A DNA stretch of 64,000 bases from DATMER01 sp031390755. GTDB lineage: Bacteria; Acidobacteriota; Thermoanaerobaculia; Multivoradales; UBA5704. Positions 17,851 through 25,794 of this stretch are shown one piece after another. Both the position numbers and the translations under genes were made by a program. Under the pieces are notes generated by a model. That model saw only the letters and a program-made list of their open reading frames with translations. It was not told the origin of the DNA and searched no databases. How positions within the stretch are numbered: the first letter of the stretch is position 1; each line of letters opens with the position of its first letter. The stretch covers positions 1 through 64,000 of the forward strand of contig JANMTS010000074.1 of NCBI GenBank assembly GCA_031390755.1. Reading direction: 5' to 3'.

Positions 17851-19134
17851 TCACTCGTAGCGCAGGGCTTCGACCGGGTCCAGCCCGGCGGCGCGGCGGG
17901 CCGGTCCGTAGCCGGCGAGGATGCCGGTCAGGCAGGAGACGCCGAGGCCGGCCGCGACCACGGGGATCGAGGGGATGGCGGGAAAGCCGGGGGCGACGAG
18001 GGAGAGGAGGAAGCCGAGCAGGCCGGCGATGAGCACGCCGACGGCGCCGCCGGTGCCCGAGAGGATCGCGGATTCGAGAAGGAACTGCTGGAGCACCTCG
18101 CCGCGGCGGGCGCCCACGGCGCGCCGGACGCCGATCTCGCGGGTGCGCTCGGTGACCGAGATGATCATGACGTTGGCGATGCCGATGCCGCCGATCAGCA
18201 GGCTCACCCCGGCGAGCGCCACCGTGACCAGGCCGATGGCCGCGGACAGGCGGTCGAACTGGGCGATGATCTGGTCGGCCGTGGAGAGGTTGAAGTCGTT
18301 GGCCTCCCCCGGCCCGAGGCGGCGCAGCCGGCGCAGCACGCCTTCGGCTTCGGTGCGGGCCTCGTCCAGGCGGCCGGGCTCGGCGCGGATGTAGAGGAGG
18401 ACGTTCTTCGCGTCCGGGAACAGCCGGCGCGCCGTGCCCGCCGGGATCGCCACGACGTTGTCCTGCCGGTTCTCGCCGAAGAAGGCGCCCTTGCGCGGGG
18501 CGGCCTCGCCGACCACGACGAAGGCGTCGCCGCCGAGCGTGAGCGTCTTGCCGACCGCCTGCCCGCGCCCCCAGAGCGCCTGGGAGATGTTGGCGCCGAC
18601 GTTCGCCACCCGCACCGCGGCGCGGTCCTCGAGCTCGGTGAACGGCCGGCCCGCGGCCAGCTCGGCGTTGGTGATCTCCAGGAAGGTCGAGGAGATGCCT
18701 TCGATGAGCACGGTGTCGGACTCGTTGCCGCCGCCCCGGGCGAGCAGGGCGCGGCCGTTGTTCACGGACGGCACCAGCACCTGCACGCCGACGTCCTTGA
18801 TGTGGATGCCGAGCCGCTTGATCTCCCGCCCCCAGACCGGCTCCAGCGGCTTGCGCCGGGCCTCGGCCTCGGAGGGCGGCGAGTAGGGGTCGCCGGAGAG
18901 ATGGAAGGCGAAGATGTTGTCGGTGCCGAACTCCCGGAACAGGAGCGCCACCTGGTTGCGCAGGCCGGCGAGGACGGCGGTCACCAGGACCACGCTGACG
19001 ATGCCGATGACCACGCCGACGATGGCGAGGCCGGAGCGCACCGGCTGCGAGCGGATCGAGCCGACGGCGAGCGTCGCGGACTCCAGGGCGATGCCCGTCC
19101 AGCTGCGCTCGGCGGCCGGGGTTCTTTCCCTCAT
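17851..19134 (-). CDS. MacB-type ABC transporter permease (FtsX-like)
   Basis: 427 aa. One N-terminal membrane helix (about residues 32-56), a large periplasmic MacB core domain, and three C-terminal helices of the FtsX-like permease domain. The motif E-R-T-R-E-I-G-V-R-R-A-V-G-A-R lies between helices 2 and 3 and is where such permeases couple to their ATPase. Start is MRERTPAAER, 20 bp after the upstream permease gene. The pair plus the divergent HlyD-type adaptor resembles MacAB, but no ATP-binding subunit gene is nearby. Exported substrate unknown. Confidence 0.88.
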   Translation of the reverse strand: MRERTPAAERSWTGIALESATLAVGSIRSQPVRSGLAIVGVVIGIVSVVLVTAVLAGLRNQVALLFREFGTDNIFAFHLSGDPYSPPSEAEARRKPLEPVWGREIKRLGIHIKDVGVQVLVPSVNNGRALLARGGGNESDTVLIEGISSTFLEITNAELAAGRPFTELEDRAAVRVANVGANISQALWGRGQAVGKTLTLGGDAFVVVGEAAPRKGAFFGENRQDNVVAIPAGTARRLFPDAKNVLLYIRAEPGRLDEARTEAEGVLRRLRRLGPGEANDFNLSTADQIIAQFDRLSAAIGLVTVALAGVSLLIGGIGIANVMIISVTERTREIGVRRAVGARRGEVLQQFLLESAILSGTGGAVGVLIAGLLGFLLSLVAPGFPAIPSIPVVAAGLGVSCLTGILAGYGPARRAAGLDPVEALRYE

Positions 19135-19154
19135 GCGAGCGCTCGGGCGGGCGT

Positions 19155-20438
19155 TCAATCGGGCCTCAGCGCGTTGACGACCTGCACCCGCGCCGCCCGG
19201 CGCGCCGGATACCAGCCGGCCAGCAGCCCCGCGGCCGCGGAGGCGCCGAGGGCGAAGAGGATGGTGCCCGGCCGCACCGCCAGGTCCAGGCCGAGCGGAC
19301 CGGCGAGCGCCGCGACCAGCCCCGCGGCGGCGAGCACGCCGGCCAGGCCGCCGAGGATCGTGACCAGCGCGGCCTCGGCCAGCACCTCGCGCACGATCTG
19401 GCCGCGCGTGGCGCCGACCGCGCGCCGGACGCCGATGTCGAACGTGCGCTGGGCCACGGAGACGAGGGTGGTGTTGGCGACGACGACGACCGCGGCGAGC
19501 AGCGCCATGCCGCCGAGCAGCGGAGCGACGGCGCCGATGCGGCGCGCCAGGTTGAGGACGAAGCCGCGCGCGGCCTCGGGGGTGAGCACGTCGAAGTCGT
19601 CGCCCTCGCCCGGCCGCAGGCCGTGGCGGGCGCGCATGGAGGCGCGGGCGCGGTCCTCGGCCAGCTCGAAGCCGCTCGATCCGGCCGCGCCCTCGCCCGG
19701 CGGCCGGGCCGAGACCTGAAGGGAGGGCGGCACGCCGAAGGCGCGCTCCCAGGCCGGCAGGGGAATCCAGACGTAGCGGTCGAGCGAGACGCCGCCGGAG
19801 GTGCCCAGCCGGGCCTGGAGGCCGATCACCGAGAAGCTCCGGCCGGCCAGCCGTACCGAGCGGCCGAGCGGATCGGAGCCCGGGAAGAGCCGCTCGGCCA
19901 CGTCGTAGCCGATAACCGCCACCTGGGCGCCGCGGCGCTCTTCCTCCGGAAGGAAGAACCGGCCGCGCTCGATGCCCAGATCCCGGATCTCGGGCAGCAG
20001 CGCGCCCGTGCCGGTGACCGCGGCGTTCTCGTACCTGCGGCCGCCGGACCCGCTCGACCCGCTTGAGACGACATCGGCGGTGCGCTGGGCGCTCGCGGCG
20101 TAGATCACCCGGTCGCCGGCCAGCGATTCCAGATAGCGCACGTCGCTGCGGCGGATGGCCGGGTTGCGCGTCAGCTTGCGCTCCAGCTCCCGGCGCGGCG
20201 TGCGGCCGGGCGAGGCGACCTGCGCGACCACGAACGTCTCGCTGCCGAACACCCGGGAGGCGTTGCGCAGCGCGTAGGTGCCGAGCCCTTCGATCGCGGT
20301 CTGCACCAGGGTGAGCGTGGCCACCGCCGCGGCGATGGCGAGCGCGCCCAGGGCGGTGCGCAGCGGATGCGCGGCGCAGGTGGCCGCGCCCTGCGCCACC
20401 GCTTCGGCAAAGGGTCGCACCGGACGGAAGAGGTCCAT
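19155..20438 (-). CDS. MacB-type ABC transporter permease (FtsX-like)
   Basis: 427 aa, same layout as the next gene: N-terminal helix (about 26-46), periplasmic core domain, three C-terminal helices, and T-F-D-I-G-V-R-R-A-V-G-A-T-R as the coupling motif. Two different permeases in one operon suggest a heterodimeric transporter. The ATG lies 12 bp from one half of a perfect palindrome shared with the divergent adaptor gene, so the two transcripts are likely co-controlled. Confidence 0.88.
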   Translation of the reverse strand: MDLFRPVRPFAEAVAQGAATCAAHPLRTALGALAIAAAVATLTLVQTAIEGLGTYALRNASRVFGSETFVVAQVASPGRTPRRELERKLTRNPAIRRSDVRYLESLAGDRVIYAASAQRTADVVSSGSSGSGGRRYENAAVTGTGALLPEIRDLGIERGRFFLPEEERRGAQVAVIGYDVAERLFPGSDPLGRSVRLAGRSFSVIGLQARLGTSGGVSLDRYVWIPLPAWERAFGVPPSLQVSARPPGEGAAGSSGFELAEDRARASMRARHGLRPGEGDDFDVLTPEAARGFVLNLARRIGAVAPLLGGMALLAAVVVVANTTLVSVAQRTFDIGVRRAVGATRGQIVREVLAEAALVTILGGLAGVLAAAGLVAALAGPLGLDLAVRPGTILFALGASAAAGLLAGWYPARRAARVQVVNALRPD

Positions 20439-20451
20439 GACGGCCGAAGGT

Positions 20452-20465
20452 TAGCACCGGTGCTA
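20452..20465. promoter_or_regulatory. Perfect 14-bp palindrome between divergent transporter genes (candidate operator)
   Basis: TAGCACCGGTGCTA is its own reverse complement and sits in the middle of the 39-bp gap between the permease operon and the adaptor gene. Each outward half reads TGCTA and merges into a -10-like box: TAGACT 8 nt before the adaptor ATG, and TAACCT 9 nt before the permease ATG. A dimeric regulator bound here would cover both promoters at once. The regulator is not identifiable in the window. Confidence 0.6.
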
Positions 20466-20477
20466 GACTCCGCGCTC

Positions 20478-21731
20478 ATGAAACGCTGGCGATGGGTGGT
20501 GCTCGCCGCGGCGGTGGTCGCCGCGGTTGCAGGGGTCTGGATGGTCCGCTCGCGCGGCGAGAAGGCCGCGGTCGTGGACATGGGCGAGGTGGTCCGCCGC
20601 CCGGTCTTCCAGTCGTTCGTCACCGCCTCGGGCGAGATCGTTGCGAGCCGCTACGCGGACATCGGGTCGAGCGTGATGGGCCGGCTGGTCGATCTCCAGG
20701 TCGCGGAGGGCGACCGGGTCCGCCGCGGCCAGGTGCTGGCGCGGATCGATCCCGTCCAGGCCGCCGCCGACGCCGAGGCCTCCGGCGCCCAGCTCAGCGC
20801 CCTCGAAGCCGATGCCGACGCCGCCCGCGCCCGCGCCGCCGAGGCCCGCCAGGCGCTGGAGCGCGCCCGCACCCTGCACGCCGACGGCATCCTCCCCCGC
20901 TCGGAGCTCGACTCGGCCGTGGCCGCCGCCGGCAGCGCCGCCGCCCAGGTGGAGGCCGCCGCGCGCCGCGCCGCCCAGGGCCGCGCCCAGGTGCGCCGCT
21001 CGCAGGACGCTCTCGCCAAGACGGAGATCACCGCCTCGATGGACGGCGTCGTCACCCGCCTGACGGTCCGGGAAGGGGAGATGGTGGTGATGGGGGTTCA
21101 GAACCAGCCGGGGACGATCCTGATGACGCTCTCCGACCTCTCCGCGCTGGATGCCGAGGTGAAGGTCGCCGAGGCCGATGTGCTCCGCCTGAAGGTCGGC
21201 CAGCCCGCCACGGTGACGCTGGAGGCCGTGCCCGGCCGCGAGATCCCCGGCCGTGTGGTGGAGATCGGCGCCAGCGCGCTCCCCGCGGCGACCGCCGGAG
21301 CCGCGGCCCGGGAGTTCCGCGTCGTCGTCCGTCTCGATCCACCCGGTGAGTCCGGTCCCCAAGCCAGCCCGAGCCTCCGGCCCGGTCTCACCTGCGACGT
21401 CCGCATCCTGGCCGAGGAGGCCCGGAACACGCTCACCGTCCCGCTCCAGGCCGTGGTGCTGCGCCCGGGTCCGGACGGCAAGGATCGAACGGGAGTGTAT
21501 GCCGCCGATATCGCCGCGAAGGGCGCCCCGGCCGGCAAGGCAGATTCGGAATCAGCCGTGACCGTCCGCTTCACGCCCATCGAGACCGGCATCGTCGGCG
21601 GCCTCGACATCGAGGCCCGGGGTCTCGAGGAGGGCCGGCGGATCGTGGCCGGCCCGTTCCAGGCGCTGCGCGAGCTGGCCGACGGCGCCGCCGTCAAGCC
21701 TCGCCCGACCGGCCGCCCGGCAGCCCGGTAG
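20478..21731 (+). CDS. HlyD/RND-type periplasmic adaptor subunit
   Basis: 417 aa. One N-terminal membrane anchor or uncleaved signal (residues 4-22), a biotinyl-lipoyl half (I-G-S-S-V-M-G-R-L-V-D-L-Q-V-A-E-G-D-R-V), an Ala-rich alpha-helical hairpin (about 85-170), the second lipoyl half (I-T-A-S-M-D-G-V-V-T-R-L), and beta-barrel and membrane-proximal domains. Adaptors of this kind bridge an inner-membrane pump and a TolC-like channel. The divergent MacB-like permeases are the evident partners. The start is fixed by M-K-R-W-R-W before the membrane helix; there is no Shine-Dalgarno and the -10 box nearly abuts the ATG. Confidence 0.88.
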   Translation: MKRWRWVVLAAAVVAAVAGVWMVRSRGEKAAVVDMGEVVRRPVFQSFVTASGEIVASRYADIGSSVMGRLVDLQVAEGDRVRRGQVLARIDPVQAAADAEASGAQLSALEADADAARARAAEARQALERARTLHADGILPRSELDSAVAAAGSAAAQVEAAARRAAQGRAQVRRSQDALAKTEITASMDGVVTRLTVREGEMVVMGVQNQPGTILMTLSDLSALDAEVKVAEADVLRLKVGQPATVTLEAVPGREIPGRVVEIGASALPAATAGAAAREFRVVVRLDPPGESGPQASPSLRPGLTCDVRILAEEARNTLTVPLQAVVLRPGPDGKDRTGVYAADIAAKGAPAGKADSESAVTVRFTPIETGIVGGLDIEARGLEEGRRIVAGPFQALRELADGAAVKPRPTGRPAAR

Positions 21732-21943
21732 CCGCCGCGGCTGCAGATCAACTCCACAATCAGCACATCACTGGGCCTCCTTCGGAAATTCCGGAATCCG
21801 GATTCTGGAGGCGTCTCGGCTCGTTTTTCCCGCGCTCCGCACCTCTCTATGTGGGTAGGCGTTGCTTACTCACCTGATCGCGCAGCCGTTGTTCAGTCAT
21901 CACCCATGAAATACCACCCACAAAGATCCTGGAGAACCCCTGG

Positions 21944-24337
21944 ATGAATAGGAAGCCGCGGCATGTGCCGTCCACCTTCTTGGTCCTCTGTAGTCTGCTG
22001 GCCGGCTGCGGCGCACCGCCGTGGACATCGTCGACATCGTCCACGCAGCGTCTCGTCGACGACTTCTCTCCCGCTCTCGTCTCCGGTCCCAAGGCGGTGA
22101 AGGTCAGCTCGCAGCGCCCGTCCGCGGCGCCCGCGTTCCTCTGGACGTTCGAGGATCCGGGCTCCGCCGAGGATTGGCACGCCGCCGTCGGCATCGACGG
22201 CCTGACCGTCCGCGGCGGCCATCTCGTCGGTCAGGCCTCCGGGCCGTCCGGCGTCCTGCGGCTCAACGCGATCCCGGGGATCGATCCGGGCGACATGCTG
22301 TACGAGGTGCAGGTCCGGATGCGGGTCTCCGCCGGCCAGAAGCTGGGCGTCCATTTCGTGGCCGAGACGCCGGACGACCTCACCAACTACATCCTGTCGG
22401 GCGCCCCCCTGCCCTGGCCGAACGAGACGTCGATCACCGCGGGCGAGGGCATGACGACGTTCAGCCTCCGCCCGGTCTTCCCGGTCTACGGATCGGAGAT
22501 CCACGACCTGCTTCTGCGCCCCACCGACGCGCCGGGGGCGACGTTCGAGATCGAGTCGGTGCGGGTGATCTTTCGCCACGAGCGGCTCGCGTCCATCCCG
22601 TCGGGCGTGGGCTGGCTGGGGATGGACGAGATCTATCGCGAGACCGTGGTGTCGCGCTCGCCCGAGGTGATCCGCTGGCCGGTCACCCTGCCGGACGACC
22701 CGCGACTGACCCTCAACCTCGCGACGCTCGACGAACGGCCCGTGACGTTCCGGGTCGGCCTCGAGACCGGCGGGAACGAGACCGCGCTGTTCGAGCGCAC
22801 CCTGACCACGCCGCACCGCTGGGAGGAGGCCTCCGCCGATCTCGACGCCTGGCGCGGGAAAAAGGTGACGCTGACGATGTCGCTGGTCTCCGAGGAGCCG
22901 GGCTCCCTCGGCGTCTGGGCGGCGCCCACGGTCCTGCGCCGGCAGCCGACGCAGACCGCCGACGGCCGGCCGCAGGGTGTCATCCTCATCTTCACCGACA
23001 CCCTCCGCCCCGACCGCCTGGAGGCCTACGGCAACCAGCGGCACACGGCGCCGACCGTGGCCCGCCTCGCCCGGGAGGGCGCGCTCTTCCGTGATGCGCA
23101 GAGCCCGGCCGCCTGGACGAAGGTGGCCGCACCGCCGCTGCTGACCGGTCTCTATCCGATGACGCTGGGGGTGCGCGACTTCCAGGACCGCGTGCCGAGC
23201 GCCGCCGTGACCCTGGCCGAGGCCTACCGCAAGGCGGGCTACACGACGCTGGGCTTCTCGTCCGCGCCGTTCGCGGGCGCCTTCAGCAATCTTCATCAGG
23301 GCTACGAGGAGCTGCACGAGTCGCCGCTCACCCTGGCGAGCAGCAAGACCTCCCGGCCGATCACGGACCGCCTGCTGCCCTGGCTGGACAAGCATCACGA
23401 CGAGCCGTTCTTCGCCATGGTCCACTACTTCGATCCGCACGCGCCGTACCGGCCCGATCCGCCCTACGACCGGCTGTGGCGCGATACCGACTGGGTCGCC
23501 GAGCAGGAGAGCAACGGCACGAAGGTGATCTCGACAGTCACGGACCCCGAGCGCCTGGCGCTGAACATGATCACGATCGACGACTTCAAGACCGCGGGCG
23601 TCGACGTCAACGCCTACCGGGAGAACGAGTTTCTCTGGTACGACGGCTCGATCCGCGAGATGGACACGGAGCTCGAGCGGCTCCTGGAGCGCCTGAAGGA
23701 GCTGAATCTCGACCAGAACACCCTTCTGGTCTTCACCAGCGATCACGGCGAGGAGTTCTACGACCATGAGCTTCAGGGCCACGGCCAGTCGATCTACAGC
23801 GAGCTGACCCACGTGCCGCTGATCGTCCACTATCCCGGCGTCGTGCCCCCGGGCCTGGAGGTCGCCGAGACCGTGGGCCTGGTGGACGTGATGCCCACGA
23901 TGCTCGCCCTTTCGGGACTGGCCGTGCCCGAGGGCGTGGACGGCCAGAGCCTCGCCCCCCTGCTCAAGAAGGGAGGAGCCGGCGCCTGGACGCCCCGGCC
24001 CGTGTTCGCGGACCGGCCGGCCGCCCAGCACTTCGCGTCTCCCACGCCGAAGGATCGGGAGTCCTATTTCGTGATCCACGAGGGGTGGAAGCTGATCTGG
24101 AACGTCCAGCGCAAGGAGGGAAAGCCGGAGTTCGAGCTCTTCGATCACAAAGGCGACCCGCGGGACAGGACCAACGTCGCCGCCCGGCATCCGGACAAGG
24201 TGAAGAGCCTCTCCCGCCTGATCGACGGCTGGAGGAAGGACAGCGAGAAACGCCGTCTCCCCACCGACGAGATGGCGAGCCGCGATCTCCGCCCCGAGGA
24301 GCGCGAAAGGCTCCGGGCCCTCGGCTACATCCGCTGA
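21944..24337 (+). CDS. Lipoprotein with a sulfatase / alkaline-phosphatase-superfamily domain, Thr at the nucleophile position
   Basis: 797 aa. Lipoprotein signal with Cys22 in L-L-A-G-C-G. Residues about 40-340 form two beta-rich regions without a firm assignment. From residue 345 a sulfatase-fold domain follows: metal-binding T-D-T-L-R-P-D (Asp352), the nucleophile region W-T-K-V-A-A-P-P-L-L-T-G, and S-D-H-G-E-E-F (Asp600, His601). Classical sulfatases have C/S-x-P-x-R before L-x-T-G; here Thr392 holds that place and the Pro and Arg are absent. This fits Thr-nucleophile phosphodiesterases or phosphotransferases better than a formylglycine sulfatase. Predicted location is the periplasmic face of a membrane. 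Substrate unknown. Confidence 0.82.
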   Translation: MNRKPRHVPSTFLVLCSLLAGCGAPPWTSSTSSTQRLVDDFSPALVSGPKAVKVSSQRPSAAPAFLWTFEDPGSAEDWHAAVGIDGLTVRGGHLVGQASGPSGVLRLNAIPGIDPGDMLYEVQVRMRVSAGQKLGVHFVAETPDDLTNYILSGAPLPWPNETSITAGEGMTTFSLRPVFPVYGSEIHDLLLRPTDAPGATFEIESVRVIFRHERLASIPSGVGWLGMDEIYRETVVSRSPEVIRWPVTLPDDPRLTLNLATLDERPVTFRVGLETGGNETALFERTLTTPHRWEEASADLDAWRGKKVTLTMSLVSEEPGSLGVWAAPTVLRRQPTQTADGRPQGVILIFTDTLRPDRLEAYGNQRHTAPTVARLAREGALFRDAQSPAAWTKVAAPPLLTGLYPMTLGVRDFQDRVPSAAVTLAEAYRKAGYTTLGFSSAPFAGAFSNLHQGYEELHESPLTLASSKTSRPITDRLLPWLDKHHDEPFFAMVHYFDPHAPYRPDPPYDRLWRDTDWVAEQESNGTKVISTVTDPERLALNMITIDDFKTAGVDVNAYRENEFLWYDGSIREMDTELERLLERLKELNLDQNTLLVFTSDHGEEFYDHELQGHGQSIYSELTHVPLIVHYPGVVPPGLEVAETVGLVDVMPTMLALSGLAVPEGVDGQSLAPLLKKGGAGAWTPRPVFADRPAAQHFASPTPKDRESYFVIHEGWKLIWNVQRKEGKPEFELFDHKGDPRDRTNVAARHPDKVKSLSRLIDGWRKDSEKRRLPTDEMASRDLRPEERERLRALGYIR

Positions 24338-24357
24338 TCTCTCTCCGCGCTCCCGTA

Positions 24358-24380
24358 GGGGCAACCCTCGTGGTTGCCCC
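24358..24380. repeat. REP-like hairpin after the sulfatase-like gene
   Basis: GGGGCAACC, ctcgt, GGTTGCCCC is a perfect 9-bp stem with a 5-nt loop, 20 bp past the stop codon. The GTAGGGGCAACC...GGTTGCCCC pattern is a widespread dispersed palindrome in GC-rich genomes. It could act as a transcript-end hairpin, but no T-tract follows, so a repeat is the better call. Confidence 0.6.
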
Positions 24381-24511
24381 GCCTTCTGTCTAGCCACGAC
24401 CGGGACCAACGAGACGGCTGATCGCAGTCGACTCGGCGGAAGGCGCCAGGTCGACATCGCGGGCAACGACATGTCGAAGCACTACGCGAACTGAAAGGCC
24501 TGACGCTCCGA

Positions 24512-24676
24512 ATCCTCACCCCCCGTCCCCCTCTCCCAACTCCCAGCCCCCCATCCCCGGGAGAGGGGGCGCCACCACCCAAATGCCGGAAAGCAAGAGC
24601 AAGAGGAGTGGGGGTTCCCCCTCTCCCGGCGGGGGCCTGGGTGGGAGATGGGAGAGGGGGCCAGGGGGTGAGGATT
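24512..24676. repeat. Dispersed long inverted-repeat element, copy A
   Basis: The ends read ATCCTCACCCCC and GGGGGTGAGGAT, and the interior has matching C-rich and G-rich arms, so the whole element can fold back on itself. The asymmetric centre (GAGAGGGGGCGCC, CCACCCAAA, then GGGGGTTCCCCCTCTC) is shared with copy B at 28909-29030 in the opposite orientation. That shows true homology rather than two chance GC-rich palindromes. It has no coding capacity. It fills most of the gap between the convergent sulfatase-like gene and hicB. Confidence 0.65.
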
Positions 24677-24711
24677 CCGCGCGATCCACTCCCAGCCCGG
24701 TCCCACCCGCC

Positions 24712-25245
24712 CTACGCGCTCCCCTTCCGTCTCGCCGAGATCCGCCCGGCTTCCAGGGGCACCGACACCGACGCGTTCAGCTTCCCGAGAGAGATCGGAG
24801 CCCTGTGAGAGGCGAGCCTCGATTCCAGCCGCTCGATGCCTTGCATCAACGCCGCCGCCAGCTCGGATTCCCTGCGCTCGGCGCCGACGTACTCGGAGAG
24901 CGCATTGTTGAGGAGCTGATTGAGGCTCGCGTCCTGCTGCCTGGCCCGTCGCGCCAGCGCGGCGTGGAGGGCGGGCGGGATGCGCAGCAGAATCTTGCCG
25001 CTGAACGCCGCCTCATCCACCGGCTCCGGGATGGGAAGACCCTCCTCGAAGCGAACCTCGAGCCAGGCACGGCGGGCCGAATCCAGCTCCTTGACCGCCT
25101 CGTCGGCCGTATCCCCCTGGGCCAGGCAGCCGAGCAGATCCGGGTGGGACGCCACGAATCCCTCTTCGTCCCGCGTCAGCTCGTAGGGATAGGAGAGGGA
25201 AAGATAGTGAGTGAGCGGCTTCCCGTTATTTTTCGTCGTGCTCAT
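24712..25245 (-). CDS. hicB: HicB-family antitoxin with C-terminal ribbon-helix-helix domain
   Basis: 177 aa. HicB-like domain first (Y-P-Y-E-L-T-R-D-E-E-G-F-V-A-S-H-P-D-L-L-G-C, then G-D-T-A-D-E-A-V-K-E-L). An RHH/Arc-type DNA-binding segment follows (residues about 92-135: S-G-K-I-L-L-R-I-P-P-A-L-H-A-A-L-A-R-R-A), and then a helical tail. HicB antitoxins neutralise HicA and repress their own operon through the DNA-binding domain. The start overlaps the end of the upstream toxin-like gene by 20 bp. The matching operator candidate is the inverted repeat at 25533-25550. Confidence 0.85.
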   Translation of the reverse strand: MSTTKNNGKPLTHYLSLSYPYELTRDEEGFVASHPDLLGCLAQGDTADEAVKELDSARRAWLEVRFEEGLPIPEPVDEAAFSGKILLRIPPALHAALARRARQQDASLNQLLNNALSEYVGAERRESELAAALMQGIERLESRLASHRAPISLGKLNASVSVPLEAGRISARRKGSA

Positions 25246-25501
25246 GGCTCGCCTCCGCCAATTCGATCACTCGGATGATGAGGCTCAGGTAGGTTGGCGC
25301 CAGAGACCTGTCTCCCCGTCCGTGTGGAAACGGCAGGGTCACTGTGAAGCTCCCTCGCCGCCAGACGCCACCCTTCTCCTTCGTCGCCGGCCGATAGCTG
25401 AAACCAAACGCAGTTAGAATTCTCAGCGCATCCTCGACCCGGCGATTTCTTTTGTTCCTCTTCAGGGCCGCAAGCAGCTCGTGCTTGTCTTCCGGTGCCA
25501 T
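25226..25501 (-). CDS. hicA: HicA-like toxin candidate
   Basis: 91 aa, a usual HicA length with extra N-terminal helix. The C-terminal half G-S-F-T-V-T-L-P-F-P-H-G-R-G-D-R-S-L-A-P-T-Y-L-S-L-I-I-R-V-I matches the HicA strand-helix end (V-T-V-P-x-H, then L-x-x-G-T-L-x-x-I-I-R). The catalytic G-S-H-H segment of classical HicA mRNA interferases is replaced by K-G-G-V-W, so the active-site His is not obvious. Identification therefore rests on the C-terminal pattern and on the overlap with hicB. It could be an inactive or variant toxin. Confidence 0.65.
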   Translation of the reverse strand: MAPEDKHELLAALKRNKRNRRVEDALRILTAFGFSYRPATKEKGGVWRRGSFTVTLPFPHGRGDRSLAPTYLSLIIRVIELAEASHEHDEK

Positions 25502-25532
25502 GAGGCAAGAATCTCCTTCGCCTCAGCGCCGC

Positions 25533-25550
25533 GATACTACAGATAGTATC
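25533..25550. promoter_or_regulatory. Candidate hicAB operator, 7-bp inverted repeat
   Basis: GATACTA, caga, TAGTATC is a perfect inverted repeat about 30 bp upstream of the hicA start. On the minus strand the second half supplies TAGTAT, a plausible -10 box, so a bound repressor would block the promoter. The AT-rich site stands out from its GC-rich surroundings. AAGGAG follows 12 nt before the ATG. Confidence 0.6.
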
Positions 25551-25794
25551 ACCTGGTTGCGAGGCCGTCAATGCCTGCTCGTCATCCTTCCCAATGTCCC
25601 AACCTGCGAAGGCGCGATCCTGGCACCGTCGGGCACGACGCTACAGCAGCTCCGGCCCCTCCGCCATGACGAGCCTCTCCCTTTGTCCCGCTCCCACCTT
25701 CCCCTGCGTCCTTGGTTATGGAAGGATCTTTCCACCTGCTCCAGATCCTGGGGCGGGCGCTTCCTGGTCCCCCATCTGGAAAGGAGACGTGGTC

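Noticed and set aside
24358..24380. Hairpin after the sulfatase-like gene as an intrinsic terminator
   Set aside because: No T-tract follows, and the sequence matches a widespread dispersed palindrome, so it is listed as a repeat.
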